Below, in pieces: positions 33,620 to 51,338 of a stretch of DNA of 64,000 nucleotides (within the stretch, counting starts at the first letter, position 1; each line of letters starts with the position of its first letter). Below the pieces are notes generated by a model. The model was not told where the DNA came from. It worked only from the letters and a program-made list of their open reading frames with translations, and did not search any database. The translations under genes were made by a program, and so were the position numbers. This stretch comes from Moringa oleifera (taxonomy: Eukaryota > Streptophyta > Magnoliopsida > Brassicales > Moringaceae), in contig JAJFZO010000866.1 in NCBI GenBank assembly GCA_021397835.1, positions 751,501 through 815,500 of the forward strand, in the 5' to 3' direction.

Positions 33620-35949
33620 AAGAGGAACAATGTGTTTCAAGAATTAGAAAATGGAAACAAGAGAGAGGAAATTGTGGCTGGTAAGCACTCTAATGAGCCA
33701 CCAGTGGGTTTCAAATTTAAATTTCAGTATTAAAAATTTTCCAGTCAATTCAGACATGAAATTCATCATATCATAAATTTTGACTTGGGTATTTGACATA
33801 AGTAATTTGTTCAACTGTTAAGAAATCATGAAATTCTTAAAAGAATATAACTTAAAAAATGGTGGACTTAAAAGTTTATAGTTAGTAAATTAGAAATGTT
33901 GTTCATCTACAAATAACTTCACATTGGATGGATTTATAATGTAGATATCAATGACAGGCTTCTAAAAAATTTGTTTGTTTTTAAGTGCCTTGATTAAGGA
34001 AAGAACTTGAGTTTGCCATCTGTGCGGTTACCTGCACAAACTACTAATAATTTGAAGCCAACAAGGTACATTTTTGCATTCCAACATGAATTTATAATAA
34101 TATCGATGTTGCAACTGTTATTCTTTTGATGATACTGCATTTGATTTACTTCTTTAGCTAATTTACAAGGTACTCTTTATGTTATTCTTATTTTGTTCCC
34201 TACCTTCAGCAGCATAACTATTTTCAACTGCCGTTGGTGGAATGTATGAATTCTCATCATTCAGTGGGGATTGGACTGCTATATATGGTTCTTTTCTACT
34301 CTTACTAGATGCAACTAAACTATTTGGTAGGTTGATTTGAATCCATTTGTAGGAGAAAGGAAATTGATTGATTCTAAAAAGCTTTTCCTTTCTTTTTTAA
34401 GGCCCACAGTTTCAGCGCTTCTTTATTCTTTTCTTCTTTTGCCCAGTCCTTCTGCTATGCAGTAACCATCAGTATTATCTTTACTGATTTGACTTGAGTA
34501 TGAAGGAAAACAAAGAAAAAAAAAAGAAAAGGCATTAGTTTGACTTTGGTCTTAGATACTATTTCAGCTTGGACTGTGCCTGAAAATGGGCTCCTCCATG
34601 TTCAACCCAATTGCTTGCTCACCATTTTAGTCTTTGGGTAGTCATGTCAAATGGACTTAAGAGAGGCAAAAAGTGTAATACAACTAAAAAGAAATTTGAT
34701 GGAACTTAGAATGGCTCAAGCATCTTGACTTCTGCAGCATGATAGTGAAACAACAATTCAGAAATAGGAGGATGATTACTAACAGTCAATAATTTATTCT
34801 ACAACTGTGATGTATGGAAGATGTTAGTTTCTTTATGGGTGCACTCAAATGTATGGGAGAAAAGCTGTTGCTGCTGCACCAATCTTATTTCAAAACTGTG
34901 TTCTTTTGATTACATCCATGAAGTTATCGAAATGCATATGACTGAGGTTGACAAATTTGGTGGCAAAGTATTTAACTTAATATGCTGCAGACAGGAGGGG
35001 AAAGTCTATGTAAAGTTACAAGGAAATCAAAGGTAGAAGCTGGAGTCATCCTCATAACTCACACAGCTAAGAAGCATATTATCCTGGAAGTTTTAGGTGT
35101 ACCCACATCCTGAACAACATGTGTAGTTACTGCATTAACAATTAATCTTTCCTGCAGTTGCTTGTCACCCATTACGAAGGGTATAAGATAAATCTATCTT
35201 TCCTGCTGATGTTATCACCTGGATGTAATTAATTTTTTTAATAAAAAATAAAATAAAAAATACTTTGTTAAGGAAGACTTTCAAATTGTGATAAGGAAAG
35301 AAGTTCATTTTAAATGACATGTCACTGAAACCCATAAATTTTTTGTTTGATAATTTGAATTACTAAATTTTTTGTATTATTGCATTTAGAAATGATTTGT
35401 AGAAATAAGAAGATAATTGTGACTTTTAAAGAGTAAAGATATGATCAGAACGGGAAATTAGGGCTGATTAGATAAGGCCATAAGGGTGGTTACCACTTAG
35501 AGGACTTTGTGTTTTCACTTTCTTATAAAAATCATAATTTCTCTTTTCACTAATCACATTTTGTTAAATGTTTTAAAGGAAAATTGTAAGTTTTTACTGG
35601 GCCAAATCGGAATTTCTGAACTATACAGCTTGGAAAATCAATTACCCATTATTGACTAAATGGTAAGAACTTAATTTAGATTACTTGTTAATCATTTAAT
35701 GGACTTGGTCATTTTTAATTACCCATGTCAGATTTGTCAAAATGGTACGAGTAAAAAAGTTTGTGCTGTGTAGTTGTTTGGTTTAACAGTGAAGAGAGAG
35801 GGAGGGGATAAATTTGACTGCTCACTTGTAGGTGTATCTTTACTCATTCAGCTCCTTCAATATGACCAAAATAACCTTCTTAATTTAATCTTCTTACACA
35901 AAACACACCCATAGATTACAGCATACAGAATCACACAGACTACAGAGCC
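33620..35949. other. Intergenic, no gene recognised
   Basis: About 2.3 kb of AT-rich sequence with one short open frame (34821-35036) that matches nothing I know. The first 110 bases keep the PPR reading frame open after its stop. Confidence 0.45.
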
Positions 35950-36348
35950 AATCAGCAAATATCTCTTCACGGCTTCTCTGCTTCCTCTCTCGCTCTCGCT
36001 CTATCCCTCTCTCTCTCTTTCTCAACCCCCTCCCTCTGTTTCCACTTGGCCCTGTTTTTAGGGGGCCACGCCTCCTGTACCTCTTTTTTCCAATCCTTAA
36101 TTCCCCCGAATCTCTATGTTTCTTGATCTGGGTATCAAGTATTTCTTCTTTGGATCATATTTTAACTACTAGAATCGAAATCTTCGTTTTTTTTTTTTTT
36201 TCAAGCTTCCACTGTACAAATCAGCTAAGAAAGAGAAATACCCATCTAGGTCTTAGTCTTTTCTCGAGCATCGTTTGCTGTCTTTTACAGATTCGAAGTA
36301 ACGGGTTTCTTCTCAAAGATGCAAATAACAGACTTTGTTACATATCAG
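35950..36348 (+). other. Probable leader exon of the AT-hook gene, with CT-rich tract
   Basis: A strongly pyrimidine-rich stretch (35965-36060, CTCTCGCTCTCGCTC and CTCTCTCTCT) is followed by a T run and a good donor, ATATCAG|GTTAG at 36349. CT-rich tracts are common in plant core promoters and leaders. The intron would run to the acceptor TTTGTCAG at 37549. The transcription start is not visible. Confidence 0.45.
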
Positions 36349-37596
36349 GTTAGTTTCATTTCTCTTTTGTTTCATCATTTGTTTACTTGGACCATCTGCT
36401 TTTCTTCGCCATGTATTTTCTGTTAGCCTTTAATTCTCAAGAAACTAATTGTATTTTTATTGATGGTTAGTTTCGTTGGTTTAGTACATGTACTACAAGG
36501 ATCAAATACTGATGCTTGGCTTTGGATCTTGTCTGTATGAGTTTATGATAAGGTTTGCTGCTTCAAAAGGTTTATTTCTGTGTGTTTGTATCCACGATTC
36601 TGTATATTATCATTGATGTTTTCATTTTAGCTTCTTCCCTAAATCCTTAACTTTTGGTAAGTGAGCTACTTGTCTTCTTGATTTTGTTTTCTCCTGATTT
36701 ATCTTGGTGGTTAACGAATTATTGAGACTTAAATGATATAAATTTCAATTGTTAGGTTGTGTTATCTGCGATTACAGCTGCTTATTAATTCATTGTTTTG
36801 AGTATAATTTCACACCTCTAAATTTCTTTGGTTGGGTTCCTTTTAGTTGCTCTGTAATTGGTAGAAAAGAAAAAAGAAATATGCTGATGTTAGTCCAAGG
36901 TTTTTGATTAATTCAAACATGGGAATGCAAAACATTTGCTCAATTAATCTAGATTCTACTCGGTCTCTTTTTTATTAGAGGAATTCAATTGAGTACTTAT
37001 TCATCTGAGGGAAAAATTGCAAGGAGCAATTCACTTTTTATTTTTGTTCTCTTGGGGTAAACAAGCTCAGGATAGAGATGTCGTTTCCATTTTCAGGTGT
37101 TATATGGTGAAATGTTTTATTTGAAGCTTGATTTGGTGTCCTGTGCACCTTATGATTTGGGTCATTGAAGTAATAGGATCCACCCTCATACTGGATGTTT
37201 TTGAATCGTGTAATTTTGTTATGGTCATAAACGTGATGTCTCATGGATGCAAGAGATAATCTGTTGCCAGTTGCATGAAAATGGAACTCATCTTCCATTG
37301 TTCATGTCTATTGATGCATTAGTACATTTCTCGTTAGTTTCTTGTTATTTGTTGGGGATTTTACGGTGTTTTCTCTTTCTCTTTTCTTAGATGCCTGAGT
37401 TCACTGCAGCTCTTTGTTATTATTGTTGTTGTTGAAGTTATTGAGTGTATATTCATTATGGTTTAGTCTGTGAATATTTTGAATATTTACAGGAAACTGC
37501 TATTTATATCTTGATGGATATCTTTCTGTGTATGTTTGTTGTTTGTCAGAGAGCAACTCCGTTTTTATGAACTTCCATTCGTTGGCTTTTAAGATT

Positions 37597-38010
37597 ATGG
37601 GTAGAGGTAGAGGAAAGGGAAAGAAGTTAACTGTTAGCAGTCATGAGGACCCTGGAAGTGGTGAGGAGGAGAAAATTCCTGCACAAAAGAGAAGAGGAAG
37701 GCCACAGAAACCTCTGAAAGATGAGATTGAGGAAGAAGAAGCTGAAAAAATAGAAGAGGGAGCTGGTGAAAATGGAAAAGAAGGTATGACAAACAAAGAG
37801 GTTAAAAGTCCCACTGCAACAGAGAACGGAAAGAAGAGAAAAAGGAACTCACAGGTGAAAGAGAAGCTTGATTTAGTGAAGGAGGAAAACAGTATTGGAA
37901 CCAGATCAAGTACAGATGACTCAACTAAGTCTAATGGATTTAGGCATATTGGAAGCAGGAGGAAAAGCAAGCCTCGTCGAGCTGCTGAAGCAGGTGTTGA
38001 ATGCAAGTGA
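37597..38010 (+). CDS. Small AT-hook, charged nuclear protein
   Basis: A 137-residue, highly charged protein starting MGRGRGKGKK. It has one AT-hook, KRRGRPQKP (31-39), which in other proteins binds the minor groove of AT-rich DNA, then an acidic Glu-rich stretch (about 43-60) and basic clusters KKRKR and RRKSKPRRAAEAG near the end. No folded enzymatic domain is visible. I infer a nuclear, chromatin-associated role. The coding part lies in one exon that opens at the acceptor at 37549; the chosen Met gives the conserved-looking GRGRGKG start, but an in-frame Met at 37567 is possible. The long leader intron (36349-37549) is typical of broadly expressed plant genes. Confidence 0.75.
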   Translation: MGRGRGKGKKLTVSSHEDPGSGEEEKIPAQKRRGRPQKPLKDEIEEEEAEKIEEGAGENGKEGMTNKEVKSPTATENGKKRKRNSQVKEKLDLVKEENSIGTRSSTDDSTKSNGFRHIGSRRKSKPRRAAEAGVECK

Positions 38011-38640
38011 GATCGAGGATGTTGGTTGCAATAGGTCTCTGGGTTTACGCTGGAAATGAGGCCTAGCAAACCTCTAGTTTCATTTTACTTTCCTGTAATT
38101 CTTTCTTCTTGATTAATTTTGGAGATTTATTATCTTTGATTCCATTTTTACTCTTTATCAGGAAGTTTTGAAACTGATTCTGCTGCTTGTAATTTTTCAT
38201 TAATTAAATGCTATTACATATTCTATTACAATGCTTCCACATATCCAGTGCAAATAGCCCTGCCAAACATGTTTGCCTTTGCTTCTCCAGGAATCCCATT
38301 TTGCAGGTAATGTTGGTGCATTTTGGGTCCCGCTATTGCTAGAGCTTTTAATTCAATATATTGGATTATCTTTTTGCTTTTTAGGGGTTGCCAAAATAAA
38401 GATGAAAACCAAGATTGAGAAGCTGCTATGTGATCAAGGCTTTATTTGGTCAAGGATATCTCAAGGAGCTTGAGTAAGTTTGTTGGGATGAAGCTGGGCT
38501 GTAATTTACCAGTCGATCATCTGAAGAGAGGAAAAAAAAAATGTAAAGGAGCTAACCAAAAATGTGGATTGTCCAAAATAATTTTTGTGTTTTTGTATGA
38601 ATCCAGTTTATAGAATATTTTGTTCTACAAGAAACATAAT
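38011..38640 (+). other. 3' flank of the AT-hook gene
   Basis: Transcribed-looking, moderately AT-rich sequence before the abrupt change near 38640 to the extremely AT-rich repeat region. No coding frame supported. Confidence 0.45.
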
Positions 38641-38869
38641 TTATATATTTTCATTGTATTAATTTAATTATGAGTAAAAATAATTTTAAAAACTGTATGA
38701 ACAACTAAATTCATCGAATTATTTAGATTAATTGTTTTTATAAATAATTTTTTTATAACCTTATAAAGCTGTTCATATGTAAAATATTTTATTTTTAGTA
38801 TTTTATATTAATAAAATAATTTAGTAGGGTGGTCCGGAAGATTGTTCATTAGTATTTTATCTCTTGAAA

Positions 38870-41800
38870 TAAAATAACTTTTAGGTATACTTTAGGATAA
38901 GAAATCAATATCATATTAGATGGATCACTAACATTTGAATAAAATTATGTTATCTCTTGTAAAATTAAATGAATCTTTATCTCATAAAATGAAATAATTT
39001 TTTTTATAATAGAGTAAAGACATATATAAATGATTTTGGTAAGTTTTATATGTTGATGATTTTATATTATAATTTTTAAATTTATCTTTATCAAGTTAAT
39101 CAAAATTCACATATAAAATTTTTAAATTTTAATACGTAATTTTTTATTAAAAAATAATAAATAAATATTTAAAAAACCCTAAATTCAAGGTCATTATTTC
39201 AATTTTTTCAATTGTACATCTAAAGTTTCAATTTAACTTAATTTAAATTTAAATTTAATTATTTTTATAAAATTAATAATACTTTTAATATTAAAATATT
39301 TAAAAAATAACTCAAACAAATTTTACTATTTATTTTAAGTCTATCTTTTAAATTTGAATAGTTTTTAATTCATAAGATAATTTTTTGATAAATTTATTAT
39401 ATCGTGTAAATTTTAGTATTAAAAAATTCATTAGTTTTTTACAATGGATTTGTATATTTCTTCATGCTCATGTAAAATTTTAAATCAAAATTTATTTAAA
39501 ATTTTTAATTTAAATATCTTCATTTTTTAATTTTTTAATAATATTTAAATTGATTCAAATTGAAACTTTAAACGTATAATTGAAAAAATTGAAACAATGA
39601 AATTAAAATTAAAAAATACATAAAATTTAATTTTTTAATGTTAACCTAAAAGTAAATTATTAGTTATCCAATTAATAAATTAGTATTCGCATTTAAAAGA
39701 TTGATCTGCAGCATTTTTATCTTACATTAAACATCATCTTTAAGATAGCTCATGAAACTTAAGGACTAGTCCATATCAATATATTATAAAATTAATAATA
39801 TCACATCTTATAAATTAAAATAAACTTTATGACACCATATTTCAATTATAACTTTATCCACATCAAGTCAACCACTAATTTACATGTAAGATATTTAACT
39901 TTTAGTATGTTGTTATTATTATCATAAAATGTTATGTAATCTCATTAGATTAATCTAATTTTGTAAGTAAAATAATATTGAAAAGCTTCCTCCAATTAAA
40001 AGAACTTCTAATTTTTTTGTTTATTATTATTTATTTGAATGAAAAAAAAAAATTTTGTGATCCCAATAACTCACATGTTGTATGAGTCGCTTTTATAAGT
40101 AAAATAATTTTGTAGTTTTATAAAATTAATAGACTAATGTTCATATTTAAGATATTTTATATTTTTATTATATTATATCACTATGAAAATTTTAAAATAA
40201 TGGTCAATAATATCTATGAACAATATTTTATCTAGTGAATAAATTTAACTTTTGCGATCATCTATATGCATTAAGCATAACACATCCATATCATATCAAA
40301 TGACCCTTAGTGTCCAAATAAAACTATACTATATTGTTTAAACCATTTAATATCGTATTTTATAAAAATAAATTTTATAGTCACATAAAAATTTATATGT
40401 AGATTGTTCTAGTACTTTTTGTGGATAAAATAAAATCTTATGCTCCCATATGTAATTATAACTTTATTGATATCAAGCCAATCAACAATCACATGTAAAA
40501 CATTTGATTTTTAATATCTTATATTCATTCAAAATAATGTAATGATTCTAATCAAACTAGTTTGATTTTGGTAAGTAAAATAATTATTTTTAATTAATTA
40601 TATAAAAAAGACTTATATTTTTTTAAATAATTCTCAAGCTGATATTTACAAAATAAAATATTGCATCAATTGAAGATCTATATTTTGATATATTTTTAAT
40701 ATAAAACTTTCTTTGAATAGATTTTAATAATGTTAATGATCATAATTTTTCACGTAAACTAACAATTATGTCCCTTAATAGTTAATTAGTATTTATTTTT
40801 TTTTTATTTTTCTGTAAATCATGATGATTAAAAACACATAAAATGAATATTATAAAAATATTGATTTTGTTTAGCTAATAAAAAACCTTTTTTTAAGCAT
40901 ATTATAGGGGATATAATTATATTTTTTGCAAAAATTATGAATATTAAAGTTAACAAATCTGTTTGACGAATGAAAATGTATCAAAAAATAAAATTTTAAT
41001 TGATGCAATTTTTTGTTTATCGCTTCCATATGTAAAATTTATTCAAAATATAATTTTGATTCTTATAATTAATAAATAATTATGAAGTTTTTAAAAATAA
41101 TTTGATTGATTAAACTATTTGAAAATATTTTATTTAATATTATTTATCAAATAAAAATAATTTTTATGATCTTTAAAGATTAAAATGTCAATTTGTAATA
41201 TAATTTAATAAGTAAAATCACTTTTACCTTTTGATAAATTTACAATTATTATTTTATTAGAAAAAACCATTATAGTTTGATTCCATATTTAAAATGCTTT
41301 AGTTTCAGGTGCATATATATTTTAATGTTAAAACAATTTTAACGATCCACAAAAATGGTGCAATAATGTTTTATATCTTTATAAATAGTTTTTAGGATTA
41401 TTCACCTACGTTTAATTATAATAAGTCAATATCATTTCAAAATTTATTTTAACATTAAAAAAATAATGTTATATTTTGTAAACAAAATAATATTAAATTT
41501 TTAATTCAAATAAAAATTTCTATGAATTATCCTAATCATTGTAAATTTAATTTGTGACTGTGTTGTAATTAGAAGTTTATTTTTCAAATATTCTTTCTAT
41601 TAGCAATAGTTTGTATGATCTGGTAAAATTATTAAATAGTGTCCATATTCAAACCATTTTGCTTTTAGCATTTGTCATTGATATTCAATAATTTTAACAG
41701 GGTAGTTCATTATCTTATAAGTAAAACAACAATTAAAATAATTTATGCAAATTTGAAGATAGTAAGTCAATCTGGAGGAATCCTCCACATTCGAACAAAA

Positions 41801-42090
41801 TTGTGAAACTAAACAATATTTAATCTCAAAAAATTTAAAATTTTATAATCAAATAAAAATTATAAAAATTATTGTATTAACATTCACAGATAAAACAAAA
41901 TTTTATGATCTAATATCGTACTTATAAATTCATTAAAATCAAACTAGCATTTAATTTTAATATATTACTTTTATTTATTAAATATTTATATAATATTATA
42001 AATTAAATTAAATTTATAAATAAAATAATTTTAAAACCATGCTGGATATCTGATTGGCTGGCAATCTTTTTAAAATTTTCATTTAGAATT
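38870..42090 (+). repeat. AT-rich segmental duplication, direct copy 1
   Basis: Colinear with 51840-54850. Anchors include 40268-40450 with 52981-53160, 41380-41490 with 54113-54220, and 42030-42090 with 54790-54850. The first copy carries an extra foldback insertion at 39192-39599. No coding capacity seen in either copy; origin unknown. Confidence 0.85.
39192..39599. mobile_element. MITE-like foldback with about 54-bp terminal inverted repeats
   Basis: The left end (CATTATTTCAATTTTTTCAA...) and the reverse complement of the right end (CATTGTTTCAATTTTTTCAA...) agree over about 54 bp with few mismatches. The interior is AT-rich and non-coding, and the unit is absent from the equivalent place in the copy at 51840-54850. 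The target duplication is unclear. Confidence 0.65.
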
Positions 42091-45000
42091 TTTTATTTGA
42101 AAGAGAAAAACAATATTATGGACTCAATAATTTAAATGCTTGCATAAATTATTTTTATAAATAAAATAATTTTGGTGGTACTATATTTAACAAAATTTTT
42201 TTATTATTTGACATTAATAAGTAAAAATTTTAATTAAATAATCTATATTACAATGAGTAATATTTTATTGTAAATAAAATAATTTTTAATATCATTCATG
42301 TATGTTTGAAAACAATAAATTAATATCAAATCAGGCGATGCTTTAAACATTCAAATAAAATTATATTATATTTTATATGATTAAATATTATTTTAATAAT
42401 ATTTCATTAGCAACAAAAAGAATTTTAACAAATATTTAGGTAAAAATTATTAAATTAATATCATATAAAATAAACTTCAATATTCAAATGACAATGTCAT
42501 ATATCTTATTAGATTGCATAGTATTTTTCTTGGTAAAAGTAAAATAATTTTTATAATCAAATAAAATTTTTATATATGAATTGTTTGCATTAGTCACTTT
42601 TATATGAATTGTTTTGTTTTATAACTATAAACTTATGGAAATCAAGATAATCATAAACCAAATGCAAAAAAAAATTAATATTTAATTAATAATTTATATA
42701 AACTCATCAAACTAATTTAACTTTATAATTTTTTAAAAAATATTCTATTAAATTTATTGAATGGTCTTTTAGAGTTTTCCAACTAATATTGTTGATTTAA
42801 ATAATTAAAAAAATACTTTTGTTGTTCTAAAAACTCATATGATTGCATCAATTGTGTCTATAGATTAAAAAAAAAAAATTTAAAGTCCCTTAAAATTAAT
42901 AAAAAAATGTTCATATTTAAAACAAATTGTTTTTAATATTAAGATTTATTGTAAATTGATCAATCATATGTGTTTCTATAAGTAAAATTATCTAAATAAT
43001 AATTTAAGTATACTTAAGGATAATGATTCTATTTCATATCAGTTGGATCATTAATTTTCGAATGAAATGATAGGATATGTTATAAACTAAATGATATCTT
43101 ATGTCATAAAATTAAATAATTTTTATAGTTAATAAAAATTTATAGATGAAGTTTTTCATCAATTATAGTTAAAATAAAATTTATGGTCTAATATAATAAT
43201 TATAACTTTATTGGTATCAAGCTAACCAACAATTGCACATAAGACATTCAATTTTTAGTTAATGTTTTTATTAATGAAATTTTTTTGGGTATATATATAT
43301 ATATATAAACTATGAATGTTAATTAGATTTCAATTTAGACTTCAAAGTTTCCATGAATTTATATCCAAAGTTTATATTTTTTTGCAATTTGAACTTTAAC
43401 TCAAACTAACCATTAAAAAATTATATATTTTTATTATTTAAATATTTCAAAAATAACTCCAATACTTTTAATTTTATTTTAATTTTATCCTTTAAATTTA
43501 AACCCTTTATAATTTATAAACCTTTTTTATTAAAATTTTCAAAAATTTGACAATATAAAATTTTAAAAAATATATTTTTAATTTTTTTTTAAAAATATAT
43601 TTTTTTTGTGACGATGGATTGAACATTTTTTTTTTTGAAGTCAAAATTCATTTTGTGGCATCTCTACTTTTAGTATCTTCAATATTTAAATTTTTCAATA
43701 ATGTCCAAATTAATTAAACCAAATTAAAAATTTGAAACTTCAATATTTAAATTAAATTGAGGTAAATTTAATTTTTTTGTATTTATTTCAAAATTTGTAT
43801 ATCATTAAGCCAAATTTTAATTTTGTAAATAAATTTTTCTTGAAAAGCTCCATATAAAATTAGATAACTTAGAAAATATTTTAGAATTTTAAATTATTAT
43901 TATTTATTTAAATAAGAAGATAATTTTTACGAACCCAGTGATTCACATATTTGAGCAATTGTTTCAAAATAAGTGTCAGAATAAATCTCGTATAATTCTT
44001 GTTTTTCAAACAAAACCTTGTAGTTTATTATATAGTTTTTTAATTTATGCAAATTAAACTTTGTTTTTCTTTTTTAAAAATGATATTCTAATTAAAGATT
44101 TTTCATAACTATGTTTTACTTAAAATTTGTCAAAATTATAAAAAAAATATTCAAGTTACCATAAAAAATAAAAATACTTTCAGTATTAAAATATTTTAAT
44201 AATTTACAAATTTTTGAGATTGTAAAATTTTTTAATAAAATATTATGAGTACTAAAAATGTTTAAAATTTTTTTAATGATAGTAACTTGAATATTTATTT
44301 ACATCATTGAACAAATTTAAAAATTAAAATTTATTGTACAAAAGTTTTAATTTAAATAACTCTTTAGAAAAATTAAAAGTAAGTTTCAATATATATATGG
44401 ACCAAATTGATACCTTATATGTAGAATTTAGCCGAAACATTTACAGTGTTTCAAATTGAAATTATTTATTAATATTTTAATATAAAATATTTTAAATGAT
44501 CAAAAAATAATATTTAAGGTGGATCATTCACATATACTGATAACGAGTTAATATCATATCAAATGAATCTTTAACATCTAAACAAGTTATTAAATGTTTT
44601 CTTAATAACTTATTTAGTTAATCTTATCCAACTAATTTAGTTTACAAGTAAAATAAGTTTTAAAATTTAATAAATAATTGAATTAATTGAATTGTGTCTT
44701 AGAATTTTCGTTCAACACTATTTATTTGAATGGTAAAACAATTTATGTGATTCTAAATATATAAGAAAGTGTTCATATTTAAAACATTCTCTCTTTATAA
44801 TATATATTATATTAAAATTTAAAAATTTTAATAAAATAATTTATAATTGATTACTTATATTTTGTCTCATAAATAAGCAAACCCATTGCTAAAATCATTA
44901 ATCACATACATTAAATGTAATATGTTAACATCATATCAAATGAATGCTCAACATTCTAACAAAATTGCGTTAGATAATGTAAAATTAAATAATATCTTGT

Positions 45001-47230
45001 TTCATAAGAGAAAATAATATTTATAATTCAATAAAAATTTATATATTAATTATTCAAATCATATTCATAGATAAAACAAAATTTTATGGTCATATGACGT
45101 GATTATAACTTCAATGCCGAGCCAACAATCAATCATATGTAAAATAGTTAACATTTAATATATGATTTTATTAATCAAATATTTTTTTACAGTCCCTCAT
45201 ATTTACTTTTATAAGTAAAATAATTTTAATCATATTAAAAATAATTTTATAACTAAATTGATGGAATGATTTTCAAAATTTTCCTTTGATATTATTTATT
45301 TAAATGAAAACTACTTTTGCACTCACAATCATTTACATGTTTACAATAATTATTTTTATAAAAAATAATTTTATGACCCTAAAGTTAATAGAGTGGTGTT
45401 CATATTGAAATTTATTTACTTATTATTATTATTATTATTATCTTATATTAATATAAATTAATTTTAATAAAAAATCAATAATATCCATGAGTAATATTTG
45501 ATTGCTTGAAAAAATAACTCTATGATCATTTATGTACACTTGAGCTGATAATAATTTAACTTTATAATATTTACATAGCAAAGTCATATATTTTCTAAAA
45601 TTAAAATAGTATTTTATTTGATAAAAGATAAAAAAGAATTTTTTACAATTAAATAAAATTTATGAATGAATTATTTTAGGTAAAGGTATTATAAAACTCT
45701 TATATTTATTTATGTTATCACTTTAATCATTATATTTAAAATATAAAAAATTTAATCTTAATTCATCAATATGAAGTAAATCAAATTTTATCAAAAAATT
45801 TAAAAAATTAAAGATATTTAAATTGAAGATTGTATACAATGAATTTTAACTTAAAAATTTTCATATATCTAAACAAATATTGAAGTTACCATTACAAAAA
45901 GTTTTAAATTTTTTTAAATATTATATGTATATATACTAAATTTACACTATCGATTTTTTTTAAAATTCAAAAATTATTTTTGTACATTAAAAATTATTCA
46001 AATTTGAGAGATATATTCAAAATAAAGTGAAAAAATCATTTGAATCATTTTTGAAATATTTTAACATAAAAAAGTATCTTTAATTTTTTATATTATTTTG
46101 AATTAAAGCTCAATTTAGACTAAACTGATAAATCAATTTTTAATTTATCATTTTTTGAACATGAGAGTTTAATTAGTAACATGGGATAAGTATTAAAGTT
46201 TTATATAACTTTTACTTAATTATTTTAATCACTTTTATAAATAAAATAAAACATAATTTTATGGTCTATACTATAATCATAATTTTGTTGATATTGAGCC
46301 AATCAATAATCACATGTAGGATCTCAATCGGATTAATTATGTTTATATAAACAAAATAACAAACGAAGTGCTTACTCATAATTAGATTTCAATTTTTTGC
46401 ATCTAATTTTAATTATTTGGATAAAAAATAATCATTTTTTTATCTTTAAATATTCACATGTTTGCATTGATTATTTTATTTTTATGAATAAAATAATTAT
46501 TATTGTCTTATCAAATTTACAATTATTATCAAATTTTCTTGATAAAGTCAATCGAATTAATATAGTCTATACTTTAAATTCTTTAATTATAATATTTTAT
46601 GTCAGTATAAAATAACTTTATTTATCCATAACATCTATTTCATTATAGTTTTATCTCATAAAATAATATGTTAAAATCACTTAGCTACACTTGAGTACAA
46701 TATGTTAATATTAATTTCATATTAGATGAATCCCAAAATCCAAACAAGCATGCCACAGTAATTAATATCTTATCTCACAAATTTAGTACAATAAAAACTT
46801 ACATAACTATTCAATTTAAAAATTAATATTATATTATCCTAAATAGTACTGCAACTTGTGCAATAATCACTTTTATAAATATTGATCTAGTTTTTACAAT
46901 ATCCAAAACAATAGTTTGCATTGTAAGGAGAATAAGAAGCCAAACAAGATCCTTAACATTCAAAAGTCACGTTTTATTAGTAAATATATCTAATAAATGA
47001 AATACTCAATGTAATATTATTATAGTTCATTAGTAAAGAACAACAAGCATGTTGGGTCTGGGATATTATGTAGAATTTGGTTTGCATTTCAAGGATTTTC
47101 AATGCACTATTGAAAAAGATTAGTAAATCTTTGAGAATAATATCTGCTCCTTTTTTAGACCATGCAGGGGACCATACATTACTGTATGGAAAGATAAGTT
47201 GTTTAATTTTGTCATTAATAAGGCCTCCTA
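42091..47230. repeat. AT-rich decayed repeat field
   Basis: Non-coding DNA in which a module recurs in degraded form. It reads roughly: ATATCATATCAAATGAAT, then AAATTAAATAATATCTTAT, ATAATTTTTATAG, AAAATTTATGGTC, TATAACTTTATTGATATC and AACCAACAATCACATG. Occurrences begin near 42315, 43034, 44552, 44927 and 46699, and also near 38900 and 40293 in the flanking copy. Spacing is irregular, so this is not a simple satellite. No genes are seen. Confidence 0.6.
45681..46214. mobile_element. MITE-like foldback with imperfect terminal inverted repeats
   Basis: The left end (TAAAGGTATTATAAAACTC...) matches the reverse complement of the right end (TAAAAGTTATATAAAACTT...) imperfectly over about 70 bp. 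Non-coding interior. Boundaries approximate. Confidence 0.5.
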
Positions 47231-47233
47231 CAT

Positions 47234-47240
47234 TATATAA
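47234..47240 (+). promoter_or_regulatory. TATA box of the first myrosinase-like gene
   Basis: TATATAA in CATTATATAAAGGAG, 44 bp before the start codon. The second gene has TATATAA at nearly the same distance, with a similar CTCTTATTCATCA/CTCTCATTCACAA leader after it, which supports both. Confidence 0.7.
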
Positions 47241-47283
47241 AGGAGAGCTATAGAGGACTCTTATTCATCACCTAAAAACAGTA

Positions 47284-51270
<3,987 letters not shown>

Positions 51271-51338
51271 TTTTCATGCTGTTATTAGAATGTATACCTT
51301 ATAAAAAAAAAAAAAAAAGAAGCTATGTATCCAATCAG

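Noticed and set aside
34821..35036. Short plus-strand open frame as a gene
   Set aside because: No recognisable domain, signal peptide or splice context; expected by chance in this length of DNA.
37641..38069. Minus-strand open frame over the AT-hook gene
   Set aside because: It is the mirror of a Lys/Glu-rich coding sequence and has no family features.
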